The position numbers were made by a program, and so were the translations under genes. A stretch of 32,539 nt of DNA from NCBI GenBank assembly GCA_002497895.1, contig DAFD01000100.1, positions 1 to 32,539 of the forward strand. Direction: 5' to 3'. Below the pieces are notes generated by a model that ran no database searches, was not told where the DNA came from, and saw only the letters and a program-made list of their open reading frames with translations. The number at the start of each line of letters is the position of its first letter. Position 1 is the stretch's first letter. Source of the DNA: Euryarchaeota archaeon UBA175. GTDB lineage: Archaea > Thermoplasmatota > Poseidoniia > Poseidoniales > Thalassarchaeaceae. Shown here piece after piece: positions 1 through 8,137 of the stretch.

Positions 1-248
1 GACCTAGCTGCACTCGACAACGAGGATGGCAAGGCAGCACTGACTGACATCTTGCTCTACCACGTTGTATCGGGCAGTGTCGCATCATCAGCTGTAACTG
101 ATGGAATGACAGCAGCAGCAGTCAACGGCGATGATCTCACCTTCTCAGTCGGAGAAGGCGTGATGGTCAACGATGCCAACGTCATCCTCGCGGATGTAAT
201 GGCAACCAACGGAATCATCCACGTCATCGACAAGGTTCTGATGCCAGC
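1..248 (+). repeat. Fasciclin tandem repeat, copy A (partial)
   Basis: Bases 1-248 are closely repeated 612 bases (204 codons) downstream. Examples are gacctagctgcactcgacaa at 1 and 613, and an almost unchanged stretch at about 199-246 and 811-858. The period is a whole number of codons, so this is an in-frame internal gene duplication. Confidence 0.85.
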
Positions 249-1296
249 ACCTGACATAACAGAAGAAGATGGAGACATATGCTACAATATGGCCACCCAC
301 ACACTCGTGGCCGGAGCATCGTTCGAGGAGTGTATGGCATACATGTATGTCGTAGACTACGAAATGAATGGTCAAACATTCACTGGTTGTTACAACACAG
401 TGTCCCACGACCTATCGATGGTTACCCAAGAAGTCTGTGAGTCATACATGTGGACTCCTGCGGTAGACATTGGAATGACAGCACAGGCAACCACAATCCA
501 CAATTCGTTGGTAGCTGCTGTAGTGCAGGCCGAACTTCTAACCACTCTCCAAGGAGACGGTCCGTTCACAGTCTTCGCACCTACCGATGACGCGTTCACC
601 GCTGCAGGTATCGACCTAGCTGCACTCGACAACGAGGAAGGCAAGGCAGCCTTGACTGACATCCTACTATACCACGTCTACTCGGGATCAGTCGCAGCCG
701 CTGATGTCACTGATGGCATGACTGCAACCATGGTCAATGGAGATGATGCAACCTTCACAGTTGGAGACGGTGTCATGATTAACGATGCAAATGTCATACT
801 TGCTGATGTAATGGCATCAAACGGAATCATCCACGTCATCGACAAGGTTCTGATGCCACCAGCAAATGCTCCTGACACAACAGGATGCGATGCTGTAATC
901 GGAATCGATGAATCTGGTATGGCATACGACACACCCTATCTCGAGGTAGATGTCGGAGCTACCGTCTGTTGGGTCTGGACTGATGAGTCAATGGCTCACA
1001 ATGTCGCACAGATCGCCAAGGAAGGAGATACAACCCGCTACATGGGTGGAGTATACAGTGGTGAGTCAATGACCACTGTCGACTTCAGGTATACCTTCGA
1101 TGTCGACCAGACGTTCAACTACATTTGCGAGCCACACGCAACTACAGGTATGGAGGGTCAGATTGTAGTCGGCACTGGTAGTATCGATACACCAGACGAT
1201 GATGATGATGCAAGCCTACCTGGATTCACAGCAGGAATCGCAGCCTTGGCTGTATTCGGAGCAGTGATGCTGGTAGCTGGACGTAGACAGAACTGA
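1..1296 (+). CDS. Secreted fasciclin-repeat / blue-copper surface protein (5' partial)
   Basis: The reading frame is open from base 1, so the N-terminus lies outside the window; 431 residues are visible. Residues 1-83 are the end of one fasciclin (FAS1) domain. Residues about 84-155 form a Cys-containing linker. Residues about 156-288 are a complete second FAS1 domain. Residues about 293-395 are a cupredoxin-like domain whose likely type 1 copper ligands are H333, C376, H379 and M384 (motif CEPHATTGM). An acidic DDDDD spacer precedes a C-terminal PGF motif, a hydrophobic helix and a basic RRQN tail (about 407-431). That layout matches PGF-CTERM anchors processed by archaeosortase A. FAS1 domains usually mediate adhesion, so a cell-surface adhesin with a copper or electron-transfer module is inferred. 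The two FAS1 copies are nearly identical. Confidence 0.85.
   Translation, partial: DLAALDNEDGKAALTDILLYHVVSGSVASSAVTDGMTAAAVNGDDLTFSVGEGVMVNDANVILADVMATNGIIHVIDKVLMPAPDITEEDGDICYNMATHTLVAGASFEECMAYMYVVDYEMNGQTFTGCYNTVSHDLSMVTQEVCESYMWTPAVDIGMTAQATTIHNSLVAAVVQAELLTTLQGDGPFTVFAPTDDAFTAAGIDLAALDNEEGKAALTDILLYHVYSGSVAAADVTDGMTATMVNGDDATFTVGDGVMINDANVILADVMASNGIIHVIDKVLMPPANAPDTTGCDAVIGIDESGMAYDTPYLEVDVGATVCWVWTDESMAHNVAQIAKEGDTTRYMGGVYSGESMTTVDFRYTFDVDQTFNYICEPHATTGMEGQIVVGTGSIDTPDDDDDASLPGFTAGIAALAVFGAVMLVAGRRQN
613..860 (+). repeat. Fasciclin tandem repeat, copy B
   Basis: Second copy of the unit beginning at base 1, offset by 612 bases. The near-identity at DNA level suggests a recent duplication or gene conversion rather than ancient domain repetition. 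Confidence 0.85.
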
Positions 1297-1315
1297 TTGC
1301 GCTGCAATGCAATCA
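1294..1315 (+). terminator. Hairpin overlapping the stop codon of the fasciclin gene
   Basis: TGATTGC at 1294-1300 pairs perfectly with GCAATCA at 1309-1315 around an 8-nt loop. The stem begins on the stop codon itself. No T-tract follows directly, so a role in termination or 3'-end stability is inference. Confidence 0.4.
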
Positions 1316-1321
1316 ACTTGT

Positions 1322-1394
1322 CCATCCTCCTCTATGGTTCCTCATAGAGTCTCGATGTTAGATCGAAGACTCCAGAGGGCCTAGAGGAGGGTGG
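1322..1394. repeat. 73-nt imperfect palindrome, long hairpin of about 30 bp
   Basis: Bases 1322-1334 pair with 1382-1394 (13 bp, one G·T). Bases 1336-1343 pair with 1375-1381 (7 bp with T1338 bulged). Bases 1347-1352 pair with 1367-1372, and 1353-1356 with 1362-1365, with A1366 bulged and a GTTAG loop at 1357-1361. A competing perfect 7-bp hairpin, CTCTATG 1330-1336 with CATAGAG 1343-1349, uses part of the same 5' arm. It could be a strong 3' UTR structure, a small RNA, or a relic of a mobile element; the sequence does not decide. Confidence 0.65.
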
Positions 1395-1409
1395 CAACAC
1401 AGCGATGGA

Positions 1410-1440
1410 GGAGGTCGGGCCCCCGACGAGGCCCACCTCC
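1410..1440. repeat. GC-rich 11-bp hairpin
   Basis: GGAGGT (1410-1415) plus GGGCC (1417-1421) pair with GGCCC (1430-1434) plus ACCTCC (1435-1440). C1416 is the only bulge and the loop is 8 nt. It lies 15 nt after the long hairpin at 1322-1394, as if part of one structured transcript. Confidence 0.55.
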
Positions 1441-1550
1441 CACATGTGACAGAAACCGGTCTCGGCTTCATTCGGAAGAATTGCCGAACCGGCGGCCCCT
1501 CGTTTTGGCCAAGAAATTGAAATTTCCGTTAATCGACCTTGTGTTTCGTG

Positions 1551-1575
1551 TTTTTTCTGTTATTCGTCGAAAAAA
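1551..1575. terminator. T-tract/A-tract inverted repeat, possible terminator
   Basis: TTTTTTC at 1551-1557 and GAAAAAA at 1569-1575 form a 7-bp inverted repeat with an 11-nt loop. The T run on the plus strand is the kind of oligo-T at which archaeal RNA polymerase terminates, so the upstream transcript may end here. Confidence 0.4.
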
Positions 1576-1671
1576 CCTTTCTTTCCAGTGCAATTCGGCT
1601 TATCACGGCGGTGTTGTATAATGCACCGACTGTATTTTGTTGTAGCCGTTGTGATTATTATCACTCCACGG

Positions 1672-1680
1672 TTTAATTAT
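1672..1680 (+). promoter_or_regulatory. TATA-like box for the fad operon (leaderless start)
   Basis: The AT-rich element tttaattat is centred about 28 nt upstream of ATG 1704. That is the spacing expected if transcription starts at or next to the start codon. No Shine-Dalgarno sequence precedes ATG 1704, which fits a leaderless mRNA. Confidence 0.5.
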
Positions 1681-1703
1681 TGCACCGAGTGTTGTCTGAC
1701 TAC

Positions 1704-2837
1704 ATGACAGTCATCGCTGGATACGCACGTTCGCCCTTCACCCCTGCTCGAAAAGGGGGACTCGCTCGCACTCGCCCCGATGATATCGCTGCAATGGTAG
1801 TCGATGGATTGATCGAAAAACTGGGGCTTGACCCCACTCTAGTCGAGGACATAATTGTTGGAACCGCCTTCCCAGAAGGTGAGCAAGGATTCAATCTAGC
1901 GCGGATGCTGACTTTCTTGACTGATTTACCCGAGTCGGTTCCGGGAGTTACCATCAATCGATTCTGTGGCTCCAGCATGCAAGCAATCCATGATGCTGCT
2001 GGACGAATTGCGATGGGCGCTGGTGAGGCGTTCATCGCCGGTGGAATTGAATCAATGACGCGGATTCCAATGACTGGTTTCAATCCGATGCCGAATCCAC
2101 GTATGTCCGATATAGCGCCCGACGCCTTCACCTCGATGGGAATTACCGCCGAAAATTTGGCTGTGAAATACGAGATTGACCGCGTGACCCAGGAGGCTTT
2201 CGCAATCGAGAGCCACGCGCGTGCGAGCAGCGCGCGTGAAGCAGGCAATTTAGCTGATGAAATCGTTGGCATAGAGACAGATGATGGCTTAGTGTCCGAG
2301 GATGGTTGCATTCGTCCAGGTACTGATGCAGAGACTCTGGCTGGGTTGAATCCAGCATTCGATGCTTCTGGCTCGGTCACTGCTGGCACCTCTTCTCCTC
2401 TTACCGACGGAGCGGCTTTCGTCCTCGTCTGCACAGAGGAATTTGCCCAGGAAAATGGACTCAAGCCGCTTGCGCGCATCCTTTCGACAGCGGTCAGTGG
2501 ATGTGCGCCTGAACTCATGGGCATAGGTCCGGTTGAAGCTAGTAACAAGGCACTAGAGAGAGCCGGTCTGACACTAGACGATATCGACATTGTCGAACTT
2601 AACGAGGCCTTCGCAGCTCAATCCCTGGCGGTCATCCAAGAACTCGGCCTCGACTCATCAAAAGTCAATATCGACGGAGGTGCAATCGCTCTTGGCCACC
2701 CATTGGGAGCTAGTGGCGCGCGCATCACCGGCAAGGCGGCTAGCCTGCTTCAGCGCAATGGAGCAAAGCTCGCGTTGGCCACGATGTGCGTAGGTGGCGG
2801 GCAAGGAATCGCCACCGTTCTTGAGAAGTATGAATGA
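1704..2837 (+). CDS. fadA: Acetyl-CoA C-acyltransferase (thiolase)
   Basis: A 377-residue thiolase that cleaves 3-ketoacyl-CoA with CoA in the last step of beta-oxidation. The nucleophile is Cys88 in the NRFCGSS motif. [28 protein letters not shown] (with its catalytic His) and the C-terminal CVGGGQG motif (second catalytic Cys) are all intact. The frame stays open to TTG 1680, but ATG 1704 ([12 protein letters not shown]) matches the normal thiolase start and has a TATA-like box at the right distance. It is the first gene of a tightly packed operon that continues with the other beta-oxidation enzymes. A biosynthetic thiolase is possible from sequence alone; the neighbours favour degradation. 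Confidence 0.93.
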   Translation: MTVIAGYARSPFTPARKGGLARTRPDDIAAMVVDGLIEKLGLDPTLVEDIIVGTAFPEGEQGFNLARMLTFLTDLPESVPGVTINRFCGSSMQAIHDAAGRIAMGAGEAFIAGGIESMTRIPMTGFNPMPNPRMSDIAPDAFTSMGITAENLAVKYEIDRVTQEAFAIESHARASSAREAGNLADEIVGIETDDGLVSEDGCIRPGTDAETLAGLNPAFDASGSVTAGTSSPLTDGAAFVLVCTEEFAQENGLKPLARILSTAVSGCAPELMGIGPVEASNKALERAGLTLDDIDIVELNEAFAAQSLAVIQELGLDSSKVNIDGGAIALGHPLGASGARITGKAASLLQRNGAKLALATMCVGGGQGIATVLEKYE

Positions 2838-2843
2838 GGTGAG
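2836..2843 (+). promoter_or_regulatory. Shine-Dalgarno site fused to the thiolase stop codon
   Basis: gaggtgag overlaps the TGA stop (2835-2837) and sits 3 nt before ATG 2847. It matches the archaeal anti-SD complement GGAGGTGA. The same arrangement recurs at 5265-5273. Confidence 0.6.
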
Positions 2844-2846
2844 TGA

Positions 2847-5267
2847 ATGGGTTCGAAATTAGATCGTTCGGAGTCGCAGAGCGCCGCGGCAGAAGTCGAT
2901 GAGGCGAGCGCGGACGATACGCTTACTCAATCACTCCGAATAGAACGCGTCGCCGTCATTGGCAGTGGTGTCATGGGCGCTGGAATTGCTGCACATTGCG
3001 CAAATGCCGGCTGCGAAGTAATGCTTCTAGACATCGTCCCGGAAGGAGTCGAAGATCGTGATTCTTTGGCCAAGGGAGCAATCACCAAGATGCTCAAATC
3101 TGACCCGGAGATGTTGATGCATAAATCGTATGTAAAACGTATCACTGCGGGTAATATTGAGGACCATCTCGAACTCCTGAAAGGCTACGATTGGGTCGTC
3201 GAAGTTATCATTGAAAACCTCGAAATAAAGCGTTCTCTTTACGAGAGATTGATAGAACATCTGGGTACCAATACAATACTCTCATCCAATACTTCAACAC
3301 TGCCACGTTCGGCTCTGACACACGGAATGCCGCACGATATAGCCAGCCGATTCCTCATCACTCACTTCTTCAATCCGCCACGATATCTTCCTCTTCTGGA
3401 AGTCGTGGCGGGGCCAGAAGTCGACGACTCGGTCGTCGCACGCTTTGCCGAATTCGGTGATATCCAACTTGGCAAGCGCGTCACATTCTGCAACGACACA
3501 CCCGGATTCATCGGCAACCGCTTGGGCGTGTATTTTGTCCAACGAGCCATCAAGGCGACACTTGACCATGGATTCACAGTCGAGCAAGCCGATGCTATGC
3601 TTGGCCGACCAATCGGCCTGCCAAAAACCGGCGTTTTCGCATTGATGGATCTCGTCGGCATAGACCTGATTCCCCACGTCATGGAAAGCATGCTAGCCCA
3701 CTTACACCCAGAGGATGCATTCCACGAAATCGCTGGCGCCGGAGACGAAATCATCCGTGAAATGCTAGCCGACGGTTACACCGGACGGAAGGGAAAGGGA
3801 GGCTTCTACCGACTCAACCGTGAGGGTGGTGGCAAAGTCAAGGAAGCGCGTAACCTCAACACAGGAGAGTACGTTGTAGCCAACCGCAAGGCAGCATTCC
3901 CCTCGGCTAAAATGTCCAAACAAGGACTTGGCCGACTTCTCGATCACCACGATGAAGGTGCAGCCTTTGTCAATGAGGTACTGCTAGACACGTTCTGCTA
4001 CGCAGCGAACCTCGTTCCAGAGGTCACCGAGGACATCAGCAACATCGATGGGGCCATGCGTGTGGGTTACAATTGGAAGCTCGGACCGTTTGAGATGATG
4101 GATAAAATTGGTGCAGCAAGCATCGTTAAGCGCCTCGAAGCCGCTGGTAAATCAGTCCCAGAATTCATCGCTCTCGCAGCCGAAAAAGGTGGCTTCTACA
4201 CAACAGAAGAAGCAGAAATCAATCGCCTTACACCGAGTAGCACGCGAGCCAAAGTCGTCAGAGGTTCAGACACTCTCACTGTCGCTGACCTCAAGCGCCG
4301 TGGCAAGCCTCTCCGACGCAACGCCAGTGCTAGCATATGGGATGCTGGCGATGGCGTACTACTCATCGAATACCATTCGAAGATGAACGCAATGGACCCA
4401 CTTTCGATGGAGATAATCCTCACGGCGGTCGATATGGCTGATTTCGGCGATTGGAAAGGCATTCTCATCGCCAATGATGGTAAGAATTTCTGTGCCGGAG
4501 CCAATCTCGGGCTCGCCCTATTCGCTGCAAACCTCGCAGCTTGGAATGAATTAGAGGAGTTCATCGGACTCGGCCAAGAAGCCTATCAGGCACTCAAGTA
4601 TGCTGAGGTTCCAGTAGTAGCAGCCTCCACTGGGGTTTGTGTTGGAGGAGGTGCAGAAGTCCTCCTCCATTGCGACGCCGTACAAGCCCACGCCGAGTCA
4701 TACATTGGACTAGTCGAAGTAGGCGTTGGAATCGTCCCTGGATGGGGTGGTTGCAAGGAGATGCTCGCCCGCTTACGCGACTTCGGTATAGCAGCCGGCG
4801 GGCCGATGGGCCCGGTAATGCAAGCCTTCGAGATGATCGGCACAGCCCAAGTAGCCAAATCAGCCGAGCAAGCACGAAGAATGGGCTTTCTGCGCCCGGA
4901 AGACCGTATCACAATGAACCGCGATCGCCTCATCGCCGACGCAAAATCGACTCTTCTCGAACTAGCCGAAAATTACACTCCACCAGAACCGCACACGTAC
5001 AACCTCCCTGGTCCAACCGCGAAGGCCGCACTTGACATGGCGGTTGCCGACCTCGCTCGGTCCGGCCAAGCCACCCCACACGATGTCGTCGTAACCGCTG
5101 AGCTCGCTCACATCCTCTCCGGCGGTGACACAGACATTCTCGATGATCTCAGCGAGGATGACATCCTAGCGATGGAACTCGCTGCAATAGCAAAACTCTC
5201 GCGTGACGAAGCCACTTTGGCAAGGATGGAGCACATGGTTTTGAAGGGGAAACCGCTGAGGAATTGA
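2847..5267 (+). CDS. 3-hydroxyacyl-CoA dehydrogenase / enoyl-CoA hydratase fusion
   Basis: An 806-residue bifunctional enzyme for the hydration and second oxidation steps of beta-oxidation. The N-terminal half is the NAD-dependent dehydrogenase: Rossmann motif GSGVMG at residues 39-44, catalytic His173 in THFFNPPRY, then the helical C-terminal dehydrogenase domains. From about residue 495 comes a crotonase fold with an oxyanion-hole motif (FCAGANLG), GVCVGGGAE with one catalytic Glu, and LVEVGVGIVPGWGG with the second. The dehydrogenase-first order and the length resemble Bacillus FadN and archaeal crotonyl-CoA hydratase/hydroxybutyryl-CoA dehydrogenases, not E. coli FadB, where the hydratase comes first. 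Both active sites look intact. The first 30 residues are a polar, probably disordered extension. Confidence 0.93.
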   Translation: MGSKLDRSESQSAAAEVDEASADDTLTQSLRIERVAVIGSGVMGAGIAAHCANAGCEVMLLDIVPEGVEDRDSLAKGAITKMLKSDPEMLMHKSYVKRITAGNIEDHLELLKGYDWVVEVIIENLEIKRSLYERLIEHLGTNTILSSNTSTLPRSALTHGMPHDIASRFLITHFFNPPRYLPLLEVVAGPEVDDSVVARFAEFGDIQLGKRVTFCNDTPGFIGNRLGVYFVQRAIKATLDHGFTVEQADAMLGRPIGLPKTGVFALMDLVGIDLIPHVMESMLAHLHPEDAFHEIAGAGDEIIREMLADGYTGRKGKGGFYRLNREGGGKVKEARNLNTGEYVVANRKAAFPSAKMSKQGLGRLLDHHDEGAAFVNEVLLDTFCYAANLVPEVTEDISNIDGAMRVGYNWKLGPFEMMDKIGAASIVKRLEAAGKSVPEFIALAAEKGGFYTTEEAEINRLTPSSTRAKVVRGSDTLTVADLKRRGKPLRRNASASIWDAGDGVLLIEYHSKMNAMDPLSMEIILTAVDMADFGDWKGILIANDGKNFCAGANLGLALFAANLAAWNELEEFIGLGQEAYQALKYAEVPVVAASTGVCVGGGAEVLLHCDAVQAHAESYIGLVEVGVGIVPGWGGCKEMLARLRDFGIAAGGPMGPVMQAFEMIGTAQVAKSAEQARRMGFLRPEDRITMNRDRLIADAKSTLLELAENYTPPEPHTYNLPGPTAKAALDMAVADLARSGQATPHDVVVTAELAHILSGGDTDILDDLSEDDILAMELAAIAKLSRDEATLARMEHMVLKGKPLRN

Positions 5268-5273
5268 GGTGAG
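5265..5273 (+). promoter_or_regulatory. Shine-Dalgarno site fused to the preceding stop codon
   Basis: tgaggtgag begins on the TGA stop at 5265-5267 and ends 3 nt before ATG 5277. It repeats the stop/SD fusion seen before the dehydrogenase/hydratase gene and indicates translational coupling. Confidence 0.6.
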
Positions 5274-5276
5274 AAA

Positions 5277-7079
5277 ATGGTAGTTTACAAGGCACCCTAC
5301 GACGAATATGAATTCCTATTCCACGAAGTTTTTGACGTCCTGGACCTAGCAAAACGCCTTGGCCACGAAGATCTCGATCGCGACTTCATCCGTATGGTAA
5401 TGGAGGGTTGGGGGAACTATTGCACTGAAGTTCTCCTGCCTCTCAATGAGGTAGGAGACCGTGAGGGATTGGTTTTCGAATCCGGTGAGGTGACGATGCC
5501 TAGCGGATTCGTCGATGCTTGGAAGGAAGGTGTCGAGGCAGGTTGGTTTGCCACTACTTGCAGACCTGAACATGGTGGTATGGCCTTGCCTCAATTCGTT
5601 CGCAACGGCGTCGATGAGATTGCGATTTCAGCGAATATGTCGCTTTCGGTTGTGCCTGCTCTTGGACTCGGTGTCTACGAGTTGGTGACTAATCATGGTG
5701 TGCAGGAATTAATCGATCATTATGGTGAATACTTGGCCAATGGACATTGGTGCGGTACTATGTGTTTGACAGAGCCGCACGCTGGCACCGATTTGGGAAT
5801 TATTCGTACAAAGGCGGTGCCGCAAGATGATGGTTCTTATCGCGTGACTGGGACGAAGATTTTCATCACCGCTGGTGAGCACGATTTGTCTGAGAACATC
5901 GTCCACATGGTGCTCGCTAAGACTCCTGGTGCGCCCGAGGGTACGAAGGGAATTTCTCTCTTCATCGTTCCGAAATTATTGCCAAAAGACTGGAAGTCTG
6001 GTAGCGTTGAGGGGCTTTCTCGCGAGCTGAGTGATGCCCGAAATGGAGTTACTTGTTCAGGGATTGAAGAGAAGATGGGGCTGCATGCTTCACCAACCTG
6101 TGTACTGAATTTTGATGACTCAGTCGGATGGCTTGTAGGTGAATTGAACTCCGGCATGTCGCTCATGTTTGAGATGATGAATCGCGAGCGATTGGCGACA
6201 GGAATGATGGGTCTAGGACTTGGTGAAATCGCTTACCAAAACGCTCTCGCTTGGGCACGAGAGCGACGCCAGGGTCGAGACCTCAAGGGAATTCGCGACC
6301 CTTCGCAGGCGGCGGACAATATCCTCGTCCACCCAGACGTCCGCCGGATGTTACTCACTGCTAAGGTCAACAACGAGGGCTGCCGAGCCCTCGGTGTTTG
6401 GGTAGGCACGCTGCTCGATCAATTACATTCTGATGAAGATGAAACCCGAGAGCGTGCCGAGGCGCTCATCGCACTACTCACACCCGTCGTCAAAGCCCAC
6501 TTCACCGATCTCGGCTGTGAGACGACCAGCACTTGTATGCAGGTCATGGGTGGTGCTGGTTATTGCTCGGAGTATGGCGTCGAGCAGTTCTATCGTGATG
6601 TACGAATTTCCAAGATTTGGGAAGGAACCAACGGAATCCAAGCACTCGATTTAGCCGGCCGTAAAATCACTCAAGATCTCGGCCGAAACCTGCGATATTT
6701 GATGTGGCCTCTTGCCGAATTCATCGAGGAGAACCGCGATATTCCGGAGATGGCGGAGTTCAACAAACCGCTTCATAAAGGCGTTCGTGGCCTCCAGCAA
6801 CTCACCTTGCTAATGATTAGTCAAGGAATGGGTAATCCCCACTTCCTCGCGGCTGGCGCAACCGATTACTGCCGCTACTTCGGCAATATCATGCTCGCGT
6901 ACATGTGGGCAAGGATGGCGCGCGTCTGCCTCGAGCATCCAGACTCTGATTTCCATCAAGCGAAACTAGCTAGTGCGCGTGTTTTCTTCAGCCGAATCTA
7001 TCCGGAAACCATCTCATTGGGAGCCAACATCCAGGCTGGACACAAGGATTTGATGAATTATCCAGAGGCGATGATGTGA
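5277..7079 (+). CDS. Acyl-CoA dehydrogenase (long, DmdC-like subfamily)
   Basis: A 600-residue FAD enzyme for the first, alpha-beta desaturating step of beta-oxidation. The N-terminus (YKAPYDEYEFLFHEVFDV) resembles the extra N-terminal domain of the 590-600-residue subfamily that includes DmdC. The FAD/substrate motif MCLTEPHAGTDLG lies at about 162-174. Near the C-terminal part of the core, MGGAGYCSEYGVEQFYRD precedes WEGTNGIQ, whose Glu449 is the expected catalytic base. About 120 residues follow, as usual for this long form. The subfamily contains both fatty acyl-CoA and 3-methylmercaptopropionyl-CoA dehydrogenases, so the substrate cannot be assigned; a general acyl-CoA role is inferred from the operon. 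No electron-transfer flavoprotein gene is present in the window. Confidence 0.92.
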   Translation: MVVYKAPYDEYEFLFHEVFDVLDLAKRLGHEDLDRDFIRMVMEGWGNYCTEVLLPLNEVGDREGLVFESGEVTMPSGFVDAWKEGVEAGWFATTCRPEHGGMALPQFVRNGVDEIAISANMSLSVVPALGLGVYELVTNHGVQELIDHYGEYLANGHWCGTMCLTEPHAGTDLGIIRTKAVPQDDGSYRVTGTKIFITAGEHDLSENIVHMVLAKTPGAPEGTKGISLFIVPKLLPKDWKSGSVEGLSRELSDARNGVTCSGIEEKMGLHASPTCVLNFDDSVGWLVGELNSGMSLMFEMMNRERLATGMMGLGLGEIAYQNALAWARERRQGRDLKGIRDPSQAADNILVHPDVRRMLLTAKVNNEGCRALGVWVGTLLDQLHSDEDETRERAEALIALLTPVVKAHFTDLGCETTSTCMQVMGGAGYCSEYGVEQFYRDVRISKIWEGTNGIQALDLAGRKITQDLGRNLRYLMWPLAEFIEENRDIPEMAEFNKPLHKGVRGLQQLTLLMISQGMGNPHFLAAGATDYCRYFGNIMLAYMWARMARVCLEHPDSDFHQAKLASARVFFSRIYPETISLGANIQAGHKDLMNYPEAMM

Positions 7080-8134
7080 TTCATGAAGGCCGCCGGCAGA
7101 AGTTCCAACGTAAGGCTCGCCGGGCGGCAGCTTATGCAAAGACTCCAGTTCGATGGACTCCGAGTATCCCAACGATCCTCTCGTTGGTTTTCACCATCGA
7201 ATTTCTGAGTATCTTGCTCTGGCCGGAACTGAAAGATAACCGAGCCTTCGTACTCTTTGTCGGGCTTTCGATTCCAGTTGGAGCATGGCTCTTCGTCTAT
7301 TGGAAAATCTACCTGTCAGTATTCACCACGCCGACACGAAATTATGTCGATGTCACAGATGAGCGCTGGCGCGACATCAGATTCTACGGTTGGGGTGAAG
7401 AGGAACTCAAGGCGAAGGTTTTGCCCGGTGCCGACGATAATCGTGACCTTATTCTCTATCTTCATGGTTACAGTTCATCCCTCGGTCGTGGGGAGACTCG
7501 CTGTCAACATCTGAACGGTCTCGGCCCTCATGTCATCGGACTCGACCAACGTGGTTTTGGAAGACAGGACGGTCGCCTAGATTGGACGCTATTGAAGGCG
7601 GTCGCAGACGCTGAGGCTCTGCTTGAAACCGCTCCTCAATACCTCGGTTTTGAGCCCAATCGCGTCTGGATTTATGGCCATTCAATGGGGGGCTTCATTA
7701 CCATCCGTCTGGCCAGTCATCCATCCGGATGGTGGGAAGGAAAATTACAGGGCATTATTCTCGAATCCCCCGTCACTTCCTTCCCCAAAATCATCGACGA
7801 AAAATTACCCGGGCGCATGGTCATGGCAAAACCATGGGTGAGGCATGTCCTGCGCCGCGAATACGAACGCATTCACCCTGATCTAAACGTCCGATACGCC
7901 AATTCTGAACTACCATATTGGGGTACTCCGAAGGTGCCCTTTCTGGTGATTCAGTCAGCCGAGGACGAGGTCCTCGGCTTGGACCACTATGACTTGCTAA
8001 CTGAGCACCTCAATCCCAACGATTCTAATTCCTCCATCCACCTCATCGAAGGTATGCCACATACTGCGACTGTTGACCAGCCCGTGCGTGCTGAATTGGT
8101 TGAGGGATGGTTGGAAGCAAAATTGGTGGAATGA
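7076..8134 (+). CDS. Membrane-anchored alpha/beta hydrolase
   Basis: A 352-residue protein that starts at GTG 7076, overlapping the previous stop by four bases (GTGA), so translation is probably coupled. A basic N-terminus precedes two hydrophobic segments (about 31-49 and 60-85). The catalytic part then follows: oxyanion motif YLHGYSSSLGRG, DQRGFGRQDGR, nucleophile elbow GHSMGG with Ser203, an acid in SAEDEVLG, and the His in GMPHTATV. The full Ser-Asp-His triad is visible. The fold serves lipases, esterases and thioesterases alike. Its position inside a beta-oxidation operon suggests release of fatty acids from esters at the membrane, which is inference. Confidence 0.85.
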   Translation: MIHEGRRQKFQRKARRAAAYAKTPVRWTPSIPTILSLVFTIEFLSILLWPELKDNRAFVLFVGLSIPVGAWLFVYWKIYLSVFTTPTRNYVDVTDERWRDIRFYGWGEEELKAKVLPGADDNRDLILYLHGYSSSLGRGETRCQHLNGLGPHVIGLDQRGFGRQDGRLDWTLLKAVADAEALLETAPQYLGFEPNRVWIYGHSMGGFITIRLASHPSGWWEGKLQGIILESPVTSFPKIIDEKLPGRMVMAKPWVRHVLRREYERIHPDLNVRYANSELPYWGTPKVPFLVIQSAEDEVLGLDHYDLLTEHLNPNDSNSSIHLIEGMPHTATVDQPVRAELVEGWLEAKLVE

Positions 8135-8137
8135 AAT

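Larger units (their letters stand above)
1297..1703. other. 407-nt intergenic region without a convincing gene, rich in inverted repeats
   Basis: No open frame here has recognisable protein content. A 76-codon frame at 1391-1621 has a composition unlike its neighbours and no homology that I recognise. The interval holds at least five inverted repeats (1294-1315, 1322-1394, 1410-1440, roughly 1455-1494 and 1551-1575), then an AT-rich promoter for the fad operon. The first part is GC-rich and structured; the part after about 1500 is AT-rich. Confidence 0.7.

Noticed and set aside
1443..1470. gacagaaaccgg resembles the 3' conserved motif of RNase P RNA
   Set aside because: The partner motif near the 5' end (GGAAAGTCC-like) is missing at any suitable distance, and a full-length RNase P RNA would have to begin inside the fasciclin gene.
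1391..1621. 76-codon open frame in the intergenic region
   Set aside because: No recognisable domain, composition is Arg/Pro-rich then Lys/Phe-rich, no ribosome site, and it overlaps hairpins at 1410-1440 and 1551-1575.
1700..2590. 296-codon minus-strand frame opposite the thiolase gene
   Set aside because: Ser/Pro/Arg-rich shadow of a clear thiolase; no domain and no start signal.
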